Assembly: GCF_002954385.1 (NCBI RefSeq)
Contig: NZ_MQVY01000001.1
Coordinates: forward strand, 162,892 to 226,891
Origin: Tenacibaculum sp. SG-28
GTDB taxonomy: Bacteria > Bacteroidota > Bacteroidia > Flavobacteriales > Flavobacteriaceae
Direction: 5' to 3'
Length of the DNA stretch: 64,000 nucleotides
Shown here one piece after another: positions 37,743 to 46,912 of the stretch (its first letter is position 1; each line of letters begins with the position of its first letter). Position numbers and translations under genes: made by a program. The notes beneath the pieces are model-generated. The model worked only from the letters and a program-made list of their open reading frames with translations, searched no databases and was not told the DNA's origin.

Positions 37743-39053
37743 TTATAAAGTAGCTGCTATTTCCATTAAAATTGTACAAATAATTGCTCCAACCGTACCA
37801 ACAGCATACCCAAATACTGCCAAAAGTACGCCAACAGTTGCAAGTGAAGGATGGAATGCTGAGGCTACAATCGGTGCTGATGCAGCTCCTCCTACATTCG
37901 CTTGACTTCCTACGGCAAGAAAGAAATATGGTGCTTTGATTATTTTGGCTACAAAAATTAACAGTCCTGCATGAATTGTCATCCAAACCAAACCAATTGC
38001 GATTAGTCCTTTGTTGTCAAAAATTAAGGTTAAATCCATTTTCATTCCAATAGTAGCTACAAGTATATATATAAAAACACTTCCTAATTTGCTAGCTCCA
38101 GCACCCTCGTAGTTTCGTGCTTTGGTGAAAGATAAAACAATAGCAATTACAGTTGCTATACTAATCAACCAAAAGAAGCTGGAGCCAAGAAATGAAAATA
38201 TGTTTTTTGTTGTTTCGGATTCGATTCCATTCACGAGACTACCAAAGCCTGCACTTAGTTGTTTTCCCAGAAGATGACCTAAACCAACAGTTCCAAAAGC
38301 AATGGCAAGCATAATCATGGTATCGGTTAGTGTAGGATTTCGGTGTACACTAGAGGAAAATTGTGTCACCTTTTCTTTTAGTTCTTCGATGGCAGTTGTA
38401 TCTGCTTTTAACCATTTGTTTATTTTTTCTTTCTTTCCTATTCCTATCAGAATTATAGCCATCCATATGTTTGCTATTACAATATCTACAAAAACCATTC
38501 CTCCATATTTAGAAGGATTGTATTGGTAGATCTCCAGCATTGCAGTTTGGTTTGCGCCTCCACCAATCCAGCTTCCAGCTAAAGTGGATAGCCCTCTCCA
38601 TACGGCATCAAAACCAGCCCCTCCTACCGTTTCTGGGGAGAAGATTGAGATGATTAAAATTGCTAAAGGACCACCGATAATAATACCTATCGTTCCGGTA
38701 AAGAACATTATTAAGGCTTTGGAGCCTAGATTAAATACCGCTTTCAAATCGATACTTAATGTCATTAATACCAAAGCCGCTGGAAGTAAAAATCTACTAG
38801 CTACATAATAAAGTTGTGATTTGCCAATGACGAGGTCTCCAGATGAGGTTGTTATTTCCCAAGGTTCGGCGGATATAACTCCGAGAGTGGTGAAAATTGC
38901 TGGAATTAAATAGGCCATGAAAAGGCCTGGTACTATTTTATAAAATTTATGCCAAAATCCTGTTTTTCTTGATTCTGTATAGAATACAAATCCTAGCGAT
39001 ATCATAAGTATACCAAATACAATAGCATCATTTGTAAATAGGGGTGCGTCCAT
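37743..39053 (-). CDS. DUF819 family membrane protein
   Basis: A 436-residue polytopic inner-membrane protein with about ten to twelve hydrophobic segments, matching the DUF819 (YjcL-like) family over its full length. GTIGIIIGGPLAILI, LAGSWIGGGANQTAMLEIY and VGSQANVGGAASAPIVASAFHPSLATVGVLLAVFGYAVG (given as position about 385-423) are typical, the last with the family's Gly/Ala/Ser-rich signature. It is likely a transporter; substrate unknown. Upstream, in the same direction, lies a DUF2490 outer-membrane-type protein at 36 bases, suggesting an envelope transport operon. Confidence 0.88.
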   Translation of the reverse strand: MDAPLFTNDAIVFGILMISLGFVFYTESRKTGFWHKFYKIVPGLFMAYLIPAIFTTLGVISAEPWEITTSSGDLVIGKSQLYYVASRFLLPAALVLMTLSIDLKAVFNLGSKALIMFFTGTIGIIIGGPLAILIISIFSPETVGGAGFDAVWRGLSTLAGSWIGGGANQTAMLEIYQYNPSKYGGMVFVDIVIANIWMAIILIGIGKKEKINKWLKADTTAIEELKEKVTQFSSSVHRNPTLTDTMIMLAIAFGTVGLGHLLGKQLSAGFGSLVNGIESETTKNIFSFLGSSFFWLISIATVIAIVLSFTKARNYEGAGASKLGSVFIYILVATIGMKMDLTLIFDNKGLIAIGLVWMTIHAGLLIFVAKIIKAPYFFLAVGSQANVGGAASAPIVASAFHPSLATVGVLLAVFGYAVGTVGAIICTILMEIAATL

Positions 39054-39089
39054 AACTTTTATTTCGTTTCCGGTTAATTTATGAAAAAA

Positions 39090-39773
39090 TTAGTTGTTTT
39101 TTCTATGGTCTGTTGTGATAACGATGCCTATTTGAAGTCGGTCAAAGTTGGCATTGTTTTGCGCAATGTTCATGTAGCCTGCTTTTACTTTCACTTCCTT
39201 AGATAGTTTGTATGCTAGCCCGGCACCAAGCCAATTTTGTGCAAACGTGTCGCCTTGAAAATTAAGAAATACTTCATCAAAAATATAGGTAGACCATTTG
39301 CTGCTTAACGGGTAACTTGCTGTAAGCTGGTAACGAATCCAATGTTGGGTATCCGTTTCAAAAAATCGATGTTCAAGTCTAAAACGATGGTTTAATTTTA
39401 GTTTTTCTGCTAGGTGATCAATAATGAAATCCTCGTAAATTCGGTGCTCACCAAAAGTACCACCTTCTTGTTTGTAGGTAGCATCAGTATCCAAATAGGC
39501 ATATCCAGCGGTTACACTTAGTGTTTTGTTAATTTTATAATTAGCCCCAAAACGAAGTAATGATTGTTGTAATTCGCTAACAGGTTCAAACATTCTAAAA
39601 TGTGCTAAAGATTTTATGCTCCAGTTTTCTGAAAGGGTATGACTGCCACCGTACATATACCAGGTGCCTAATTTTTTTTCTGGATTTTGTTGTGCCGTAA
39701 TACCGGTACTGCAAGCTAAAAGTAAAATATAAATAATTTTAGAGGCATGCTTTTGGAAATGTACTCTTGTCAT
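39090..39773 (-). CDS. DUF2490 domain protein (outer-membrane beta-barrel type)
   Basis: A 227-residue protein with an N-terminal signal (hydrophobic segment ending at TGITAQ). The mature part has the DUF2490 pattern of alternating amphipathic strands: GTWYMYGGSHTLSENWSIK, LLRFGANYKINKTLSVTAGYAYL, FRLEHRFFE, WIRYQLTASYPL, LGAGLAYKLSKEVKVKAGYM. This fits a small outer-membrane barrel. The function is unknown. It precedes the DUF819 gene by 36 bases on the same strand and follows the large BNR protein gene. Confidence 0.87.
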   Translation of the reverse strand: MTRVHFQKHASKIIYILLLACSTGITAQQNPEKKLGTWYMYGGSHTLSENWSIKSLAHFRMFEPVSELQQSLLRFGANYKINKTLSVTAGYAYLDTDATYKQEGGTFGEHRIYEDFIIDHLAEKLKLNHRFRLEHRFFETDTQHWIRYQLTASYPLSSKWSTYIFDEVFLNFQGDTFAQNWLGAGLAYKLSKEVKVKAGYMNIAQNNANFDRLQIGIVITTDHRKNN

Positions 39774-39862
39774 TAGTTTTAATTTTTAATTTGGTGAAAT
39801 CCAGCTTAAATATGTTCGAAAGCGAAAAATAGTTGTACCAGATTTTAGAAAGTCGCTCTTAA

Positions 39863-42800
39863 TTAGAACGTTTTTGTTTTTTTAAAAGGTGAGATTTTTA
39901 TACTTTGCATAGTAGCTTTGTAGGATTTCCAGTCGTTTTCGAAAAATGTATTCGTATTTCCTACTGCCTTTTCCAATGCACTTTGAAATTGTTGTATTAA
40001 AACTTTTTCCGTTTTAGTCTGTTTTCCAAATCTACTTCCAACATAATACTTTGCAGTGCGCAGACGTTGGTTAACGGAAACTTCAGGATTTCTGGTGATT
40101 CCTTGTCTCTTATCTACTTTTCCAAGGTATTCATCTAGTAGTTTGTCTATCTTACTTACGATACTGTCTGACTTTTGAATTGCAATCTCATAAGCTTCCT
40201 TATCTTTTTTAGTAAGTTGATCTTTATAATCTTGGGCTATAATTCTACTTTCTACAAGTTGTCGAACCGCATCTGTTATTGTTTCTTGTTGTTTTTCTAG
40301 CATTTTAGATACCTGATATTTCTCCTCGATTGCCGCTTCTGATATGCGAAGTCTTGGGTCGAATTTAACCGTAATTTCTGTAGAAGAAGTTTGTTCTTTG
40401 TAGTTGGCTGTAATTTTGAAAGTACCTGGCTTTACCGAAACTCCTGATGGTTCTCTTTTTAATTTTCTAATTTTTCTTCCTGCTCTTGCAACTCCTTTTT
40501 CGTCCATATACCATGTTAGCAAATGAAGTCCATTTTCTTTTGGTGCTTTAAATTTTAAAGTTCGAATTAATGTAGATCCACTGTAGATGTCGAATTGAAT
40601 AGAATCTTTTTCCTTTTTTTTGTTATTACCTGTTTTTTCACTGGAAAGAGATGCTTGATTTGTTTCTTGCTTTTTAAAATAATAAGCAATTCGTGCTCCT
40701 TGTTTTCTGTTTTCTCCGTTAAACATGGCGTCTCCTCCAAATCTACTCCCAGAGGGTTGTTGATAAGCTGCTTGGTAAGCAGTAGGAGTAGGGAATAGTT
40801 GTACGTTATTGTTTAGAATCTTACTGTTTTTCGCAATTTCCCGTAATGGTCTTAAATCATCTAGTATCCATGCAGCTCTACCAAAAGTTCCGATAATTAA
40901 ATCGTGTTCTCTCGGATGAATGACTAGGTCTTTAACTGGTACTGTAGGGAATCCGTTGGTCCATTTCGTCCATTTTTTTCCCGCGTCTATCGATACGTAT
41001 AATCCATCATCCGTGCCAAGGAATAATAAATTGGCGTGAATTGGGTCTTCTACGATTGAGAGTGCATAACTTTTTACATCATTTTTATCTACAATTCTCT
41101 CCCAAGTTTTGCCATAATTTTTCGTTCTATATGCATAGGGTTCATAATTAAATCTTCTATAGTCATTCGCTACCAATAGAGCTTCTCCTTTGTTCTTATT
41201 TGAGGCTTTTATTTGTGTAATCCAACTATTTTCTGGTAATCCTTTGATGGTCTTGGATACATTTTTCCAGTTTGCTCCACCATCTTTCGTGAAGTGTACC
41301 TGACCATCATCGGTAGCGACCCATAACATATTTTTTTCGATAGGCGATGGTTCAATTACTAAAATGGTACAATGGTTTTCGGCACCTGTTGCATCCATAG
41401 TAAGCCCCCCACTTTCTGATTGTTTTTGTTTTTCTTTATTATTTGTTGTTAAATCTGGAGATACAATTTCCCATGTGAGTCCTTTATCCGTAGATTTATG
41501 TACAAATTGACTACCGAAATAGATAGTTGCATTATCAAATGGGTCTATGTTTATTGCCGAGTTCCAATTGAATCGAAGTTTAACATTAGCATCTGGATGT
41601 ACAGGTCTTACCGTATAGTTATTCCCTGTTTTGTAATCGTAGCGCGATACAAACCCTTGTTGGCTCATAGACCATCCATATCGCGAATCATCTTTGTCTG
41701 GGACCACATCAAATCCGTCTCCAAAACTTATTTCTTGCCAATATGAATTTCGAATACCTTGATCTTTCCAAACGTAAGCTGGTCCTCTCCAGGAACCATT
41801 GTCCTGCATTCCACCGTAAACATTATATGGAAACTCATTGTCTGTATTTATATGATAAAATTGTGCTACGGGAAGATTGCCAATAAATCGCCAAGATTTA
41901 CCTTTGTCACGCGTGATATTTAAACCTCCATCATTTCCGTCAATCATAAACGAACCATCTTTTGGGTGTATCCACCAGGCATGATGATCGGGGTGTACTC
42001 CATTAGAAACGCCATAAGCAGGCATTAGTTCTTTAAAATTTTTTCCGCCATCGTCGGAAACGTTTACATAGGTGAAGATCGTGTATACTCGATTTTCATT
42101 TTGTGGGTCTACATAAATTTCAGAGTAATAGAAAGGTCGGTTTCCTATGCCGCTTTTTTGGTTGATCATTTTCCATGTAAAACCGCCATCTAAACTTTTG
42201 TAAAGCGCATTTTTTTTAGCCTCTACCAAAGCATAAATAACATCCGGATTACTCGGTGCAATAGCAACGCCAATTCTTCCTAGTTCCCCTCTGGGGAATC
42301 CCTCTTTATCCGTGATTTTTTTCCAATTTTCTCCTCCATCATGTGTAATGTACATGCCACTTCCTTGTCCTCCAGATTTGAAAAACCATGGGTCTCTTTT
42401 GTGTTCCCACATCGCTGCAATAAGTTTGTTGGGGTTTGTAGGGTCCATTACTAAGTCTGCAGCCCCCGTCCTTATATTGTTGAAAAGTATTTGTTTCCAA
42501 TTCTTTCCGCCATCGGTTGTTTTGTAAACCCCTCTTTCTTTATGTTCCCCCCATGGAGATCCAATAGCTGCTACATAAACGATATCAGGGTTTGTAGGAT
42601 CGATGACAACTCTATGGATATGTCTTGTCTTTTCTAAGCCCATTGATTTCCATGTTTTTCCAGCGTCTAAAGATTTGAAAATACCATAGCCTCCATTTAA
42701 ACTATTTCTAGGATTGCCTTCTCCTGTTCCAACCCAAATTACACTGGGATTAGATTGCTGAATTGCCACTGCTCCTATTGAAGCGGTTACTTCTTTTTCA

Positions 42801-43036
42801 AAAATTGGTTCCCATTTAATGCCTCCTGAAGTAGATTTCCATACGCCACCGGATGCAGTCCCAGCATAGATTATATCGGTGTTTTTTTCTACAACATCGA
42901 TACTTGTTACGCGACCACTCATTCCTCCAGGACCTATGTTTCTTGGTTGCATATTTTTAACTAAGTCCATCGAAAATTCTTGAGAGAAAGAAGTTAAAGT
43001 CAAGAATATAAACAAAAAAGCAAGTACTTGTCTCAT
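39863..43036 (-). CDS. Large exported BNR/VPS10-like repeat protein
   Basis: A 1057-residue protein with a signal peptide (MRQVLAFLFIFLTLTSFS). Residues about 20-720 form beta-propellers built from BNR/sortilin-like repeats with S/T-x-D-x-G-x-T/N-W motifs: KSTSGGIKW, KSLDAGKTW, KTTDGGKNW, ITHDGGENW, KSLDGGFTW, VSDDGGKNF, KSTDKGLTW, FTKDGGANW, VSIDAGKKW. From about 760 there is a beta domain (GLHLLTWYMDEKG) and a helical C-terminus. There is no T9SS-type sorting tail that I can recognise. Such proteins are called glycosyl hydrolase or VPS10 proteins, but catalytic residues cannot be assigned. A close paralogue begins at the window's right edge. Confidence 0.88.
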   Translation of the reverse strand: MRQVLAFLFIFLTLTSFSQEFSMDLVKNMQPRNIGPGGMSGRVTSIDVVEKNTDIIYAGTASGGVWKSTSGGIKWEPIFEKEVTASIGAVAIQQSNPSVIWVGTGEGNPRNSLNGGYGIFKSLDAGKTWKSMGLEKTRHIHRVVIDPTNPDIVYVAAIGSPWGEHKERGVYKTTDGGKNWKQILFNNIRTGAADLVMDPTNPNKLIAAMWEHKRDPWFFKSGGQGSGMYITHDGGENWKKITDKEGFPRGELGRIGVAIAPSNPDVIYALVEAKKNALYKSLDGGFTWKMINQKSGIGNRPFYYSEIYVDPQNENRVYTIFTYVNVSDDGGKNFKELMPAYGVSNGVHPDHHAWWIHPKDGSFMIDGNDGGLNITRDKGKSWRFIGNLPVAQFYHINTDNEFPYNVYGGMQDNGSWRGPAYVWKDQGIRNSYWQEISFGDGFDVVPDKDDSRYGWSMSQQGFVSRYDYKTGNNYTVRPVHPDANVKLRFNWNSAINIDPFDNATIYFGSQFVHKSTDKGLTWEIVSPDLTTNNKEKQKQSESGGLTMDATGAENHCTILVIEPSPIEKNMLWVATDDGQVHFTKDGGANWKNVSKTIKGLPENSWITQIKASNKNKGEALLVANDYRRFNYEPYAYRTKNYGKTWERIVDKNDVKSYALSIVEDPIHANLLFLGTDDGLYVSIDAGKKWTKWTNGFPTVPVKDLVIHPREHDLIIGTFGRAAWILDDLRPLREIAKNSKILNNNVQLFPTPTAYQAAYQQPSGSRFGGDAMFNGENRKQGARIAYYFKKQETNQASLSSEKTGNNKKKEKDSIQFDIYSGSTLIRTLKFKAPKENGLHLLTWYMDEKGVARAGRKIRKLKREPSGVSVKPGTFKITANYKEQTSSTEITVKFDPRLRISEAAIEEKYQVSKMLEKQQETITDAVRQLVESRIIAQDYKDQLTKKDKEAYEIAIQKSDSIVSKIDKLLDEYLGKVDKRQGITRNPEVSVNQRLRTAKYYVGSRFGKQTKTEKVLIQQFQSALEKAVGNTNTFFENDWKSYKATMQSIKISPFKKTKTF

Positions 43037-43195
43037 TTAATTTTAAAGTTTAATCCTGGTAAAATTATGAATTTAACTTGTTAAAAAAATGTTAAGTTGT
43101 TCTGTGCCACTTCACACTTTAGTTTACTTAATCATAACTATTCAAAAGGTGTAAAGTAGTCCAGTAGTCTCAATTTAAATTAGATTGCGTATGAA

Positions 43196-43354
43196 TCATT
43201 CTTTTTTGGGTGCTCTTCCTGAATTTTTTAAAGCCTGCATGAGCATCCATTCAATTTGTCCATTGGTAGAGCGAAATTCATCATTTGCCCATTTTTCAAT
43301 AGACTTTAACATATTTTCATTAATACGCAATGCAAATGCTTTCTTTTTTGCCAT
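43196..43354 (-). CDS. Arc-type ribbon-helix-helix DNA-binding protein
   Basis: A 52-residue protein, MAKKKAFALRINENMLKSIEKW at the N-terminus, with the RHH layout: a beta strand (AFALRIN), helix 1 (ENMLKSIEKWANDEF) and helix 2 after STNGQIEWMLMQAL. This matches the Arc-like family common in flavobacterial SPFH loci. It is expected to be a dimeric repressor. Its ATG lies one base after the hydrolase stop (TAA-C-ATG), so it is the last cistron of this minus-strand operon. It may repress the operon. Confidence 0.85.
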   Translation of the reverse strand: MAKKKAFALRINENMLKSIEKWANDEFRSTNGQIEWMLMQALKNSGRAPKKE

Positions 43355-43355
43355 G

Positions 43356-44270
43356 TTACTCTATTGTGAATTTATATATGGAACTAACGAGTTCCTTCGA
43401 GATTTCAAAATCTTTTGATAGGTACGATTGTAAATTATCCGCATCATTTTCTATATTTTTAAGAACGTGATTCATGTTTTTTATAATTAATAATTTACTG
43501 TTTGCTTTAGTTTTATGCAGTTTTTCAGCATCGGATATTGTCACTTGTAAATCTTTATCGCCATTTATGATTAATGTTGGTATTTTAACTTTTTTAATTT
43601 CTTCAAGAGGATCTAATTTTACCCATGACAATAAAAATGCTTGATTATTTTTGGCGAATAAGGAGAGTAATAGTGGATTAACTTCTTTTATACTACCCGT
43701 TTTTCTGAGTTCCTCAAGGTGATTTTTTGTTGCTTTTCCCAATGCTATATTTTGCTTGGAAATTTGCTTAACTAGTGTTTTGTCTATCGTTTCTCCAACC
43801 CCAGCCAAAGAAATGTACTTGTCTACATTAGCGAGAGCCATCATCGCGACTAAAGATCCTTGGCTATGACCTACAAGAATTATTTTTGAAAACCGATTGT
43901 CATTTTTAAAATGATTTACCACACTATTTACATCAGCTACAAGGTCTGAAATATCTAAGCCCTTTTCCATAATCAGTTTGCTATTAGCAGGGGTTACAAT
44001 TCTTTTGTCATAACTAAAAAAGGCAATGTTATTTTTTGTAGTTATCGCCTCCCTAAATTGTTTGATATACTGAGATTGATTTCCATCTCTAGTAACTCCT
44101 CCTGAACCGTGGACCCATATTATTAAAGGGCTACTATTTGATGTATACGTTAACGTTCCAGGTAATTGAATGGTGTTGTTATAGATGGTAATCTCCTCTT
44201 TTTTAATCTGTGCGATAGAGCTTATTATGCTGGAAGTAAATACTATTAATGATATTGAAAATTTAAACAT
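43356..44270 (-). CDS. Secreted alpha/beta hydrolase
   Basis: A 304-residue serine hydrolase with a signal peptide (ends at SSIIS-SIAQ). The fold is alpha/beta hydrolase: oxyanion region PLIIWVHGSGGVTRDGN (about 48-64), nucleophile elbow VGHSQGSLVAMMAL (about 129-142), Asp in INGDKDLQVTISDAE (about 231-245) and His in IIKNMNHVLKN (about 260-270). It acts outside the cytoplasm on an unknown ester or peptide, with similarity to dienelactone/acyl hydrolases. Its ATG overlaps the stop of the upstream membrane protein gene and its end abuts the RHH gene, so all three are coupled. Confidence 0.87.
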   Translation of the reverse strand: MFKFSISLIVFTSSIISSIAQIKKEEITIYNNTIQLPGTLTYTSNSSPLIIWVHGSGGVTRDGNQSQYIKQFREAITTKNNIAFFSYDKRIVTPANSKLIMEKGLDISDLVADVNSVVNHFKNDNRFSKIILVGHSQGSLVAMMALANVDKYISLAGVGETIDKTLVKQISKQNIALGKATKNHLEELRKTGSIKEVNPLLLSLFAKNNQAFLLSWVKLDPLEEIKKVKIPTLIINGDKDLQVTISDAEKLHKTKANSKLLIIKNMNHVLKNIENDADNLQSYLSKDFEISKELVSSIYKFTIE

Positions 44271-44771
44271 CCTTTAAAAATTTTAATTTGTATTGTTCGA
44301 GTATGATTTCAGCTTCTTTCTTTTTTTGTGTCCCTATTAATAATTTTTTTCCATCCTTTAATTCAAGTTGTATGCCTATGTCTCCTGCCACATTAATAGC
44401 TTTTCCTTTTGCGGTGCTCCAAAAAGCACCACCTTTTAATCCCCAACCACCATATTCTCCGATTGGATCATAGTTTCTAACAAAGGCGTTTGCAATATGG
44501 CTCCATCTAATAGTTCTGTAAGAAAGGTGAAAAGGAAAAATTTATAATGAATTCCAAATACATCAATTCTTGTAGAAAGTTTAAAAAAAAATACTGGTGA
44601 AATAGTAACAATCATAATGGAAATTAAAGTCAAAAATGCCGTGGTTGTGAATTTCGAATTTTCTTTTAGAAATTCGTATAACATAAGTACCAAAGGTATG
44701 ATCACACTTATAACCATTACTACAATAAACCATGTTTGTGTAAATCTTTGTTGTTCTTTAAAAACTTTCAT
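44263..44771 (-). CDS. Membrane protein with PH-like domain (frameshifted)
   Basis: This reads as about 169 residues. The N-terminus MKVFKEQQRFTQTWFIVVMV starts two membrane helices (about 12-36 and 44-65). The second part, after correction, is RWSHIANAFVRNYDPIGEYGG, then KGGAFWSTAKGKAINVAGD, IGIQLELKDGKKLLIGTQK and ends LKFLKDV. That tail resembles bacterial PH-like domains of the small DUF6141-type membrane proteins. The frame breaks at 44534-44535: GG where GGG is expected on the plus strand, giving KFFPFHLSYRTI in place of KFFLFTFLTELL. The stop overlaps the ATG of the hydrolase, so the genes are coupled. Confidence 0.7.
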
Positions 44772-44852
44772 TATATATTTTTTTTCTCTCTCTAAGATAA
44801 CATTATTCCAGCCGTAGGGGATACTTTTAAAGTTCCACCCTTCTCTTGCATG

Positions 44853-44933
44853 CTAGTTAAGAAGGTCTTCTAAATTTTCTGTTCTATTTCTGAGTCCTAA
44901 TTTTAATGGCACTACTTTATTTTCTTTAATATA
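44853..44933 (-). pseudogene. C-terminal remnant of a third duplicate
   Basis: Directly after the stop of the decayed gene at 44934-45419, and in the same frame, the minus strand reads YIKENKVVPLKLGLRNRTENLEDLLN and stops. It resembles the C-terminal KKEIALNFRNLENQINPFIESL of the intact gene at 45421-45876 and could be a fragment of a further copy. The rest of 44772-44852 holds nothing I recognise. Confidence 0.35.
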
Positions 44934-45419
44934 TTACTCTAAATGTTTAATTGTTATTCTTGAGTTTCTCTTTTTAATATGATCTAAAAAAGATTCGAGT
45001 TTACAATTTTTCTTTTTTAATTGGACTGATTTCATCCTACCATTATTTTTATAAAAAGTAATCTCTATTTTATTGTCTTCATCTATATCTTTTTCATTTT
45101 CTTCATTTTCAATTTCTATTTTAATTAAATCATTAATTTCAATAGTATTTCTCCAATTTTTTTAAAATATAATTATGAGTAATGAGTAAATTAAATAGCT
45201 TAATACAATTAAAAGAATCCAAAATTTTATATTTTCATATATCCCAATAATATTTTCATAATTATTAAGTTTTTTTAAGAATGAAAAAATTAAAGCTATG
45301 CTTGCTACTATTTTCATAAATTCTCTAAAATATTTTTTAATAGAATATTTAATTTATAAAATAGAATCATTGATAATTAATTCTCCATCTGTTAATTGAA
45401 AATATTTTAAGGCTTCCAT
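44934..45419 (-). pseudogene. Decayed duplicate of the neighbouring two-helix membrane protein gene
   Basis: A 162-codon frame with two in-frame TAA stops. It reads MEALKYFQLTDGELIINDSIL, stop, IKYSIKKYFREFMKIVAS, two membrane helices, stop, KNWRNTIEINDLIKIEIE and ends DHIKKRNSRITIKHLE. The layout and the KKRNSRI(T/K)I ending match the intact gene at 45421-45876, so this is a tandem copy. It starts one base after that gene's stop (TAA-A-ATG). The lesions are substitutions and leave the frame intact, unlike the single-base losses elsewhere, so I regard it as a true pseudogene. Confidence 0.65.
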
Positions 45420-45420
45420 T

Positions 45421-45876
45421 TTAATTTAAGTATTCAATTTTAATTCTTGAGTTTCTTTTCTTTAGGGATTCAATAAATGGATTAATTTGATTTTCGAGAT
45501 TTCTAAAATTTAAAGCTATCTCTTTTTTATCTGAAAATGTTAACGTTAATTCTGTTTCAAATTCATTTTTAGATAACTCAATTGATTCAATTTCATTAAT
45601 AATTAAGTTCTTTTTAGATTTTTTTTTAAAAATTAAATAAAACAAAGCTATAATTATGGTAATAATACCAAGAATTCTCAATCCGAAGTCAAAAAAACTA
45701 AATAGTTTCTCAAAGTATTTCACATTCTTTAAATTATGATGTATAGTTATAATTAAGAATCCTAAAAATATACCAAGCAATCCTCCTCGATTTTTTACTT
45801 CTTGTTTAAACTCGTCAATATACAATTGAGAGTTGTCTAAATTTATGTATCCATTAACTAGAACAAACCTTTCCAT
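45421..45876 (-). CDS. Hypothetical two-helix membrane protein
   Basis: A 151-residue protein. The N-terminal 30 residues are cytosolic and charged. Two hydrophobic segments follow (GLLGIFLGFLIITIHHNL and FGLRILGIITIIIALFYLIF). The C-terminal domain is beta-alpha, ending LKKRNSRIKIEYLN, and resembles PH-like domains of small Bacteroidota membrane proteins. It lies 12 bases after the SPFH gene in the same operon. No function is known; an SPFH partner role is inference. Confidence 0.7.
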   Translation of the reverse strand: MERFVLVNGYINLDNSQLYIDEFKQEVKNRGGLLGIFLGFLIITIHHNLKNVKYFEKLFSFFDFGLRILGIITIIIALFYLIFKKKSKKNLIINEIESIELSKNEFETELTLTFSDKKEIALNFRNLENQINPFIESLKKRNSRIKIEYLN

Positions 45877-45888
45877 TTTTACTTTTTA

Positions 45889-46749
45889 TTAATGACTTAA
45901 AGTTCCTGTATTTAACACCGGAGAAGCTTCTTTATCTCCACAAAGAATTACCAATAAGTTGCTTACCATGGCAGCTTTACGCTCTTCATCTAACTCTACG
46001 ATTTCTTTTTTGCTTAATTCCTCTAATGCCATATCTACCATATCAACAGCACCTTGAACAATTTTATGCCTTGCAGCAACAATAGCAGTTGCTTGTTGTC
46101 TTTTTAACATGGCACTTGCAATTTCTTGTGCATATGCCAAGTAACCAATTCTAGCTTCAAGCACTTCTATACCTGCTATAGAAAGACGTTCTTCTATTTC
46201 TTTCTCGAGCGCATCGCTTACATCGTTAATGCTCGATCGTAAAGTGATGTCTTCTTCATGTCCTTCGTCAGCGAAGTTATCGTAAGGATACATACTAGCT
46301 AGCTTTCTAACTGCGGCGTCTGTTTGAACACGAACAAAATTCTCGTAATTATCAACATCAAATGCTGCTTTGTAGGTTTCAGTAACTCTCCAAACAAGAA
46401 TTGTACTAATCATTACCGGGTTTCCTAGTTTGTCGTTTACCTTGAGTCGCTCACTGTCAAAGTTGCTAGCTCTTAAGGAAATGGTTTTTTTCTTGTATAA
46501 TGGATTTGCCCAGTACAAACCATTTTGCTTTACAGTTCCAACGTATTTTCCAAACAAAAGAATCACCTTAGAAGAGTTTGGGTTTACCAGTATGAAGCCA
46601 AACATTAGTATGAATCCAAGAAGGGTACCAAATAAATAGATAGGGGTGTTTTTTAGGATGGATAGCACTATTCCTGCGAAAAAAAGAGCGATTACAAAAA
46701 ACAACATGAGGTAGCCATTTGTTGGCTTGAAAATTTTTTCTGATTTCAT
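45889..46749 (-). CDS. SPFH domain (stomatin/prohibitin-like) protein
   Basis: A 286-residue protein starting MKSEKIFKPTNGYLMLFFV; an upstream in-frame ATG at 46770 adds seven unlikely residues. Two hydrophobic segments (about 12-55) anchor it, then an SPFH domain follows: GKYVGTVKQNGLYWANPLYKK, VSLRASNFDSERLKVNDKLGNPVMI-type strands, VQTDAAVRKLASMYPYDN, and the coiled helix EIASAMLKRQQATAIVAARHKIVQGAVDMVDMALEEL. Its role is membrane microdomain scaffolding in general. It heads a minus-strand operon with small membrane proteins, a hydrolase and an RHH repressor. Confidence 0.9.
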   Translation of the reverse strand: MKSEKIFKPTNGYLMLFFVIALFFAGIVLSILKNTPIYLFGTLLGFILMFGFILVNPNSSKVILLFGKYVGTVKQNGLYWANPLYKKKTISLRASNFDSERLKVNDKLGNPVMISTILVWRVTETYKAAFDVDNYENFVRVQTDAAVRKLASMYPYDNFADEGHEEDITLRSSINDVSDALEKEIEERLSIAGIEVLEARIGYLAYAQEIASAMLKRQQATAIVAARHKIVQGAVDMVDMALEELSKKEIVELDEERKAAMVSNLLVILCGDKEASPVLNTGTLSH

Positions 46750-46912
46750 TGTATAATTAATTAATATCATTATGATATCATAAATATATTATTTTTATTT
46801 CAATTTACCAAATCTATTTCAATTCGCAAGGCCTACGTATTTTGTATTAATTTAACAGAGAATTTAGTTGTTACGTTTCAAACTATGCTTAATTTAGCGA
46901 AAATTACAGCAC

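Noticed and set aside
44934..45419. TAA read as sense in the duplicated gene
   Set aside because: All other genes in the window end at TAA normally, and the copy has a good intact parent next to it. Decay explains the stops.
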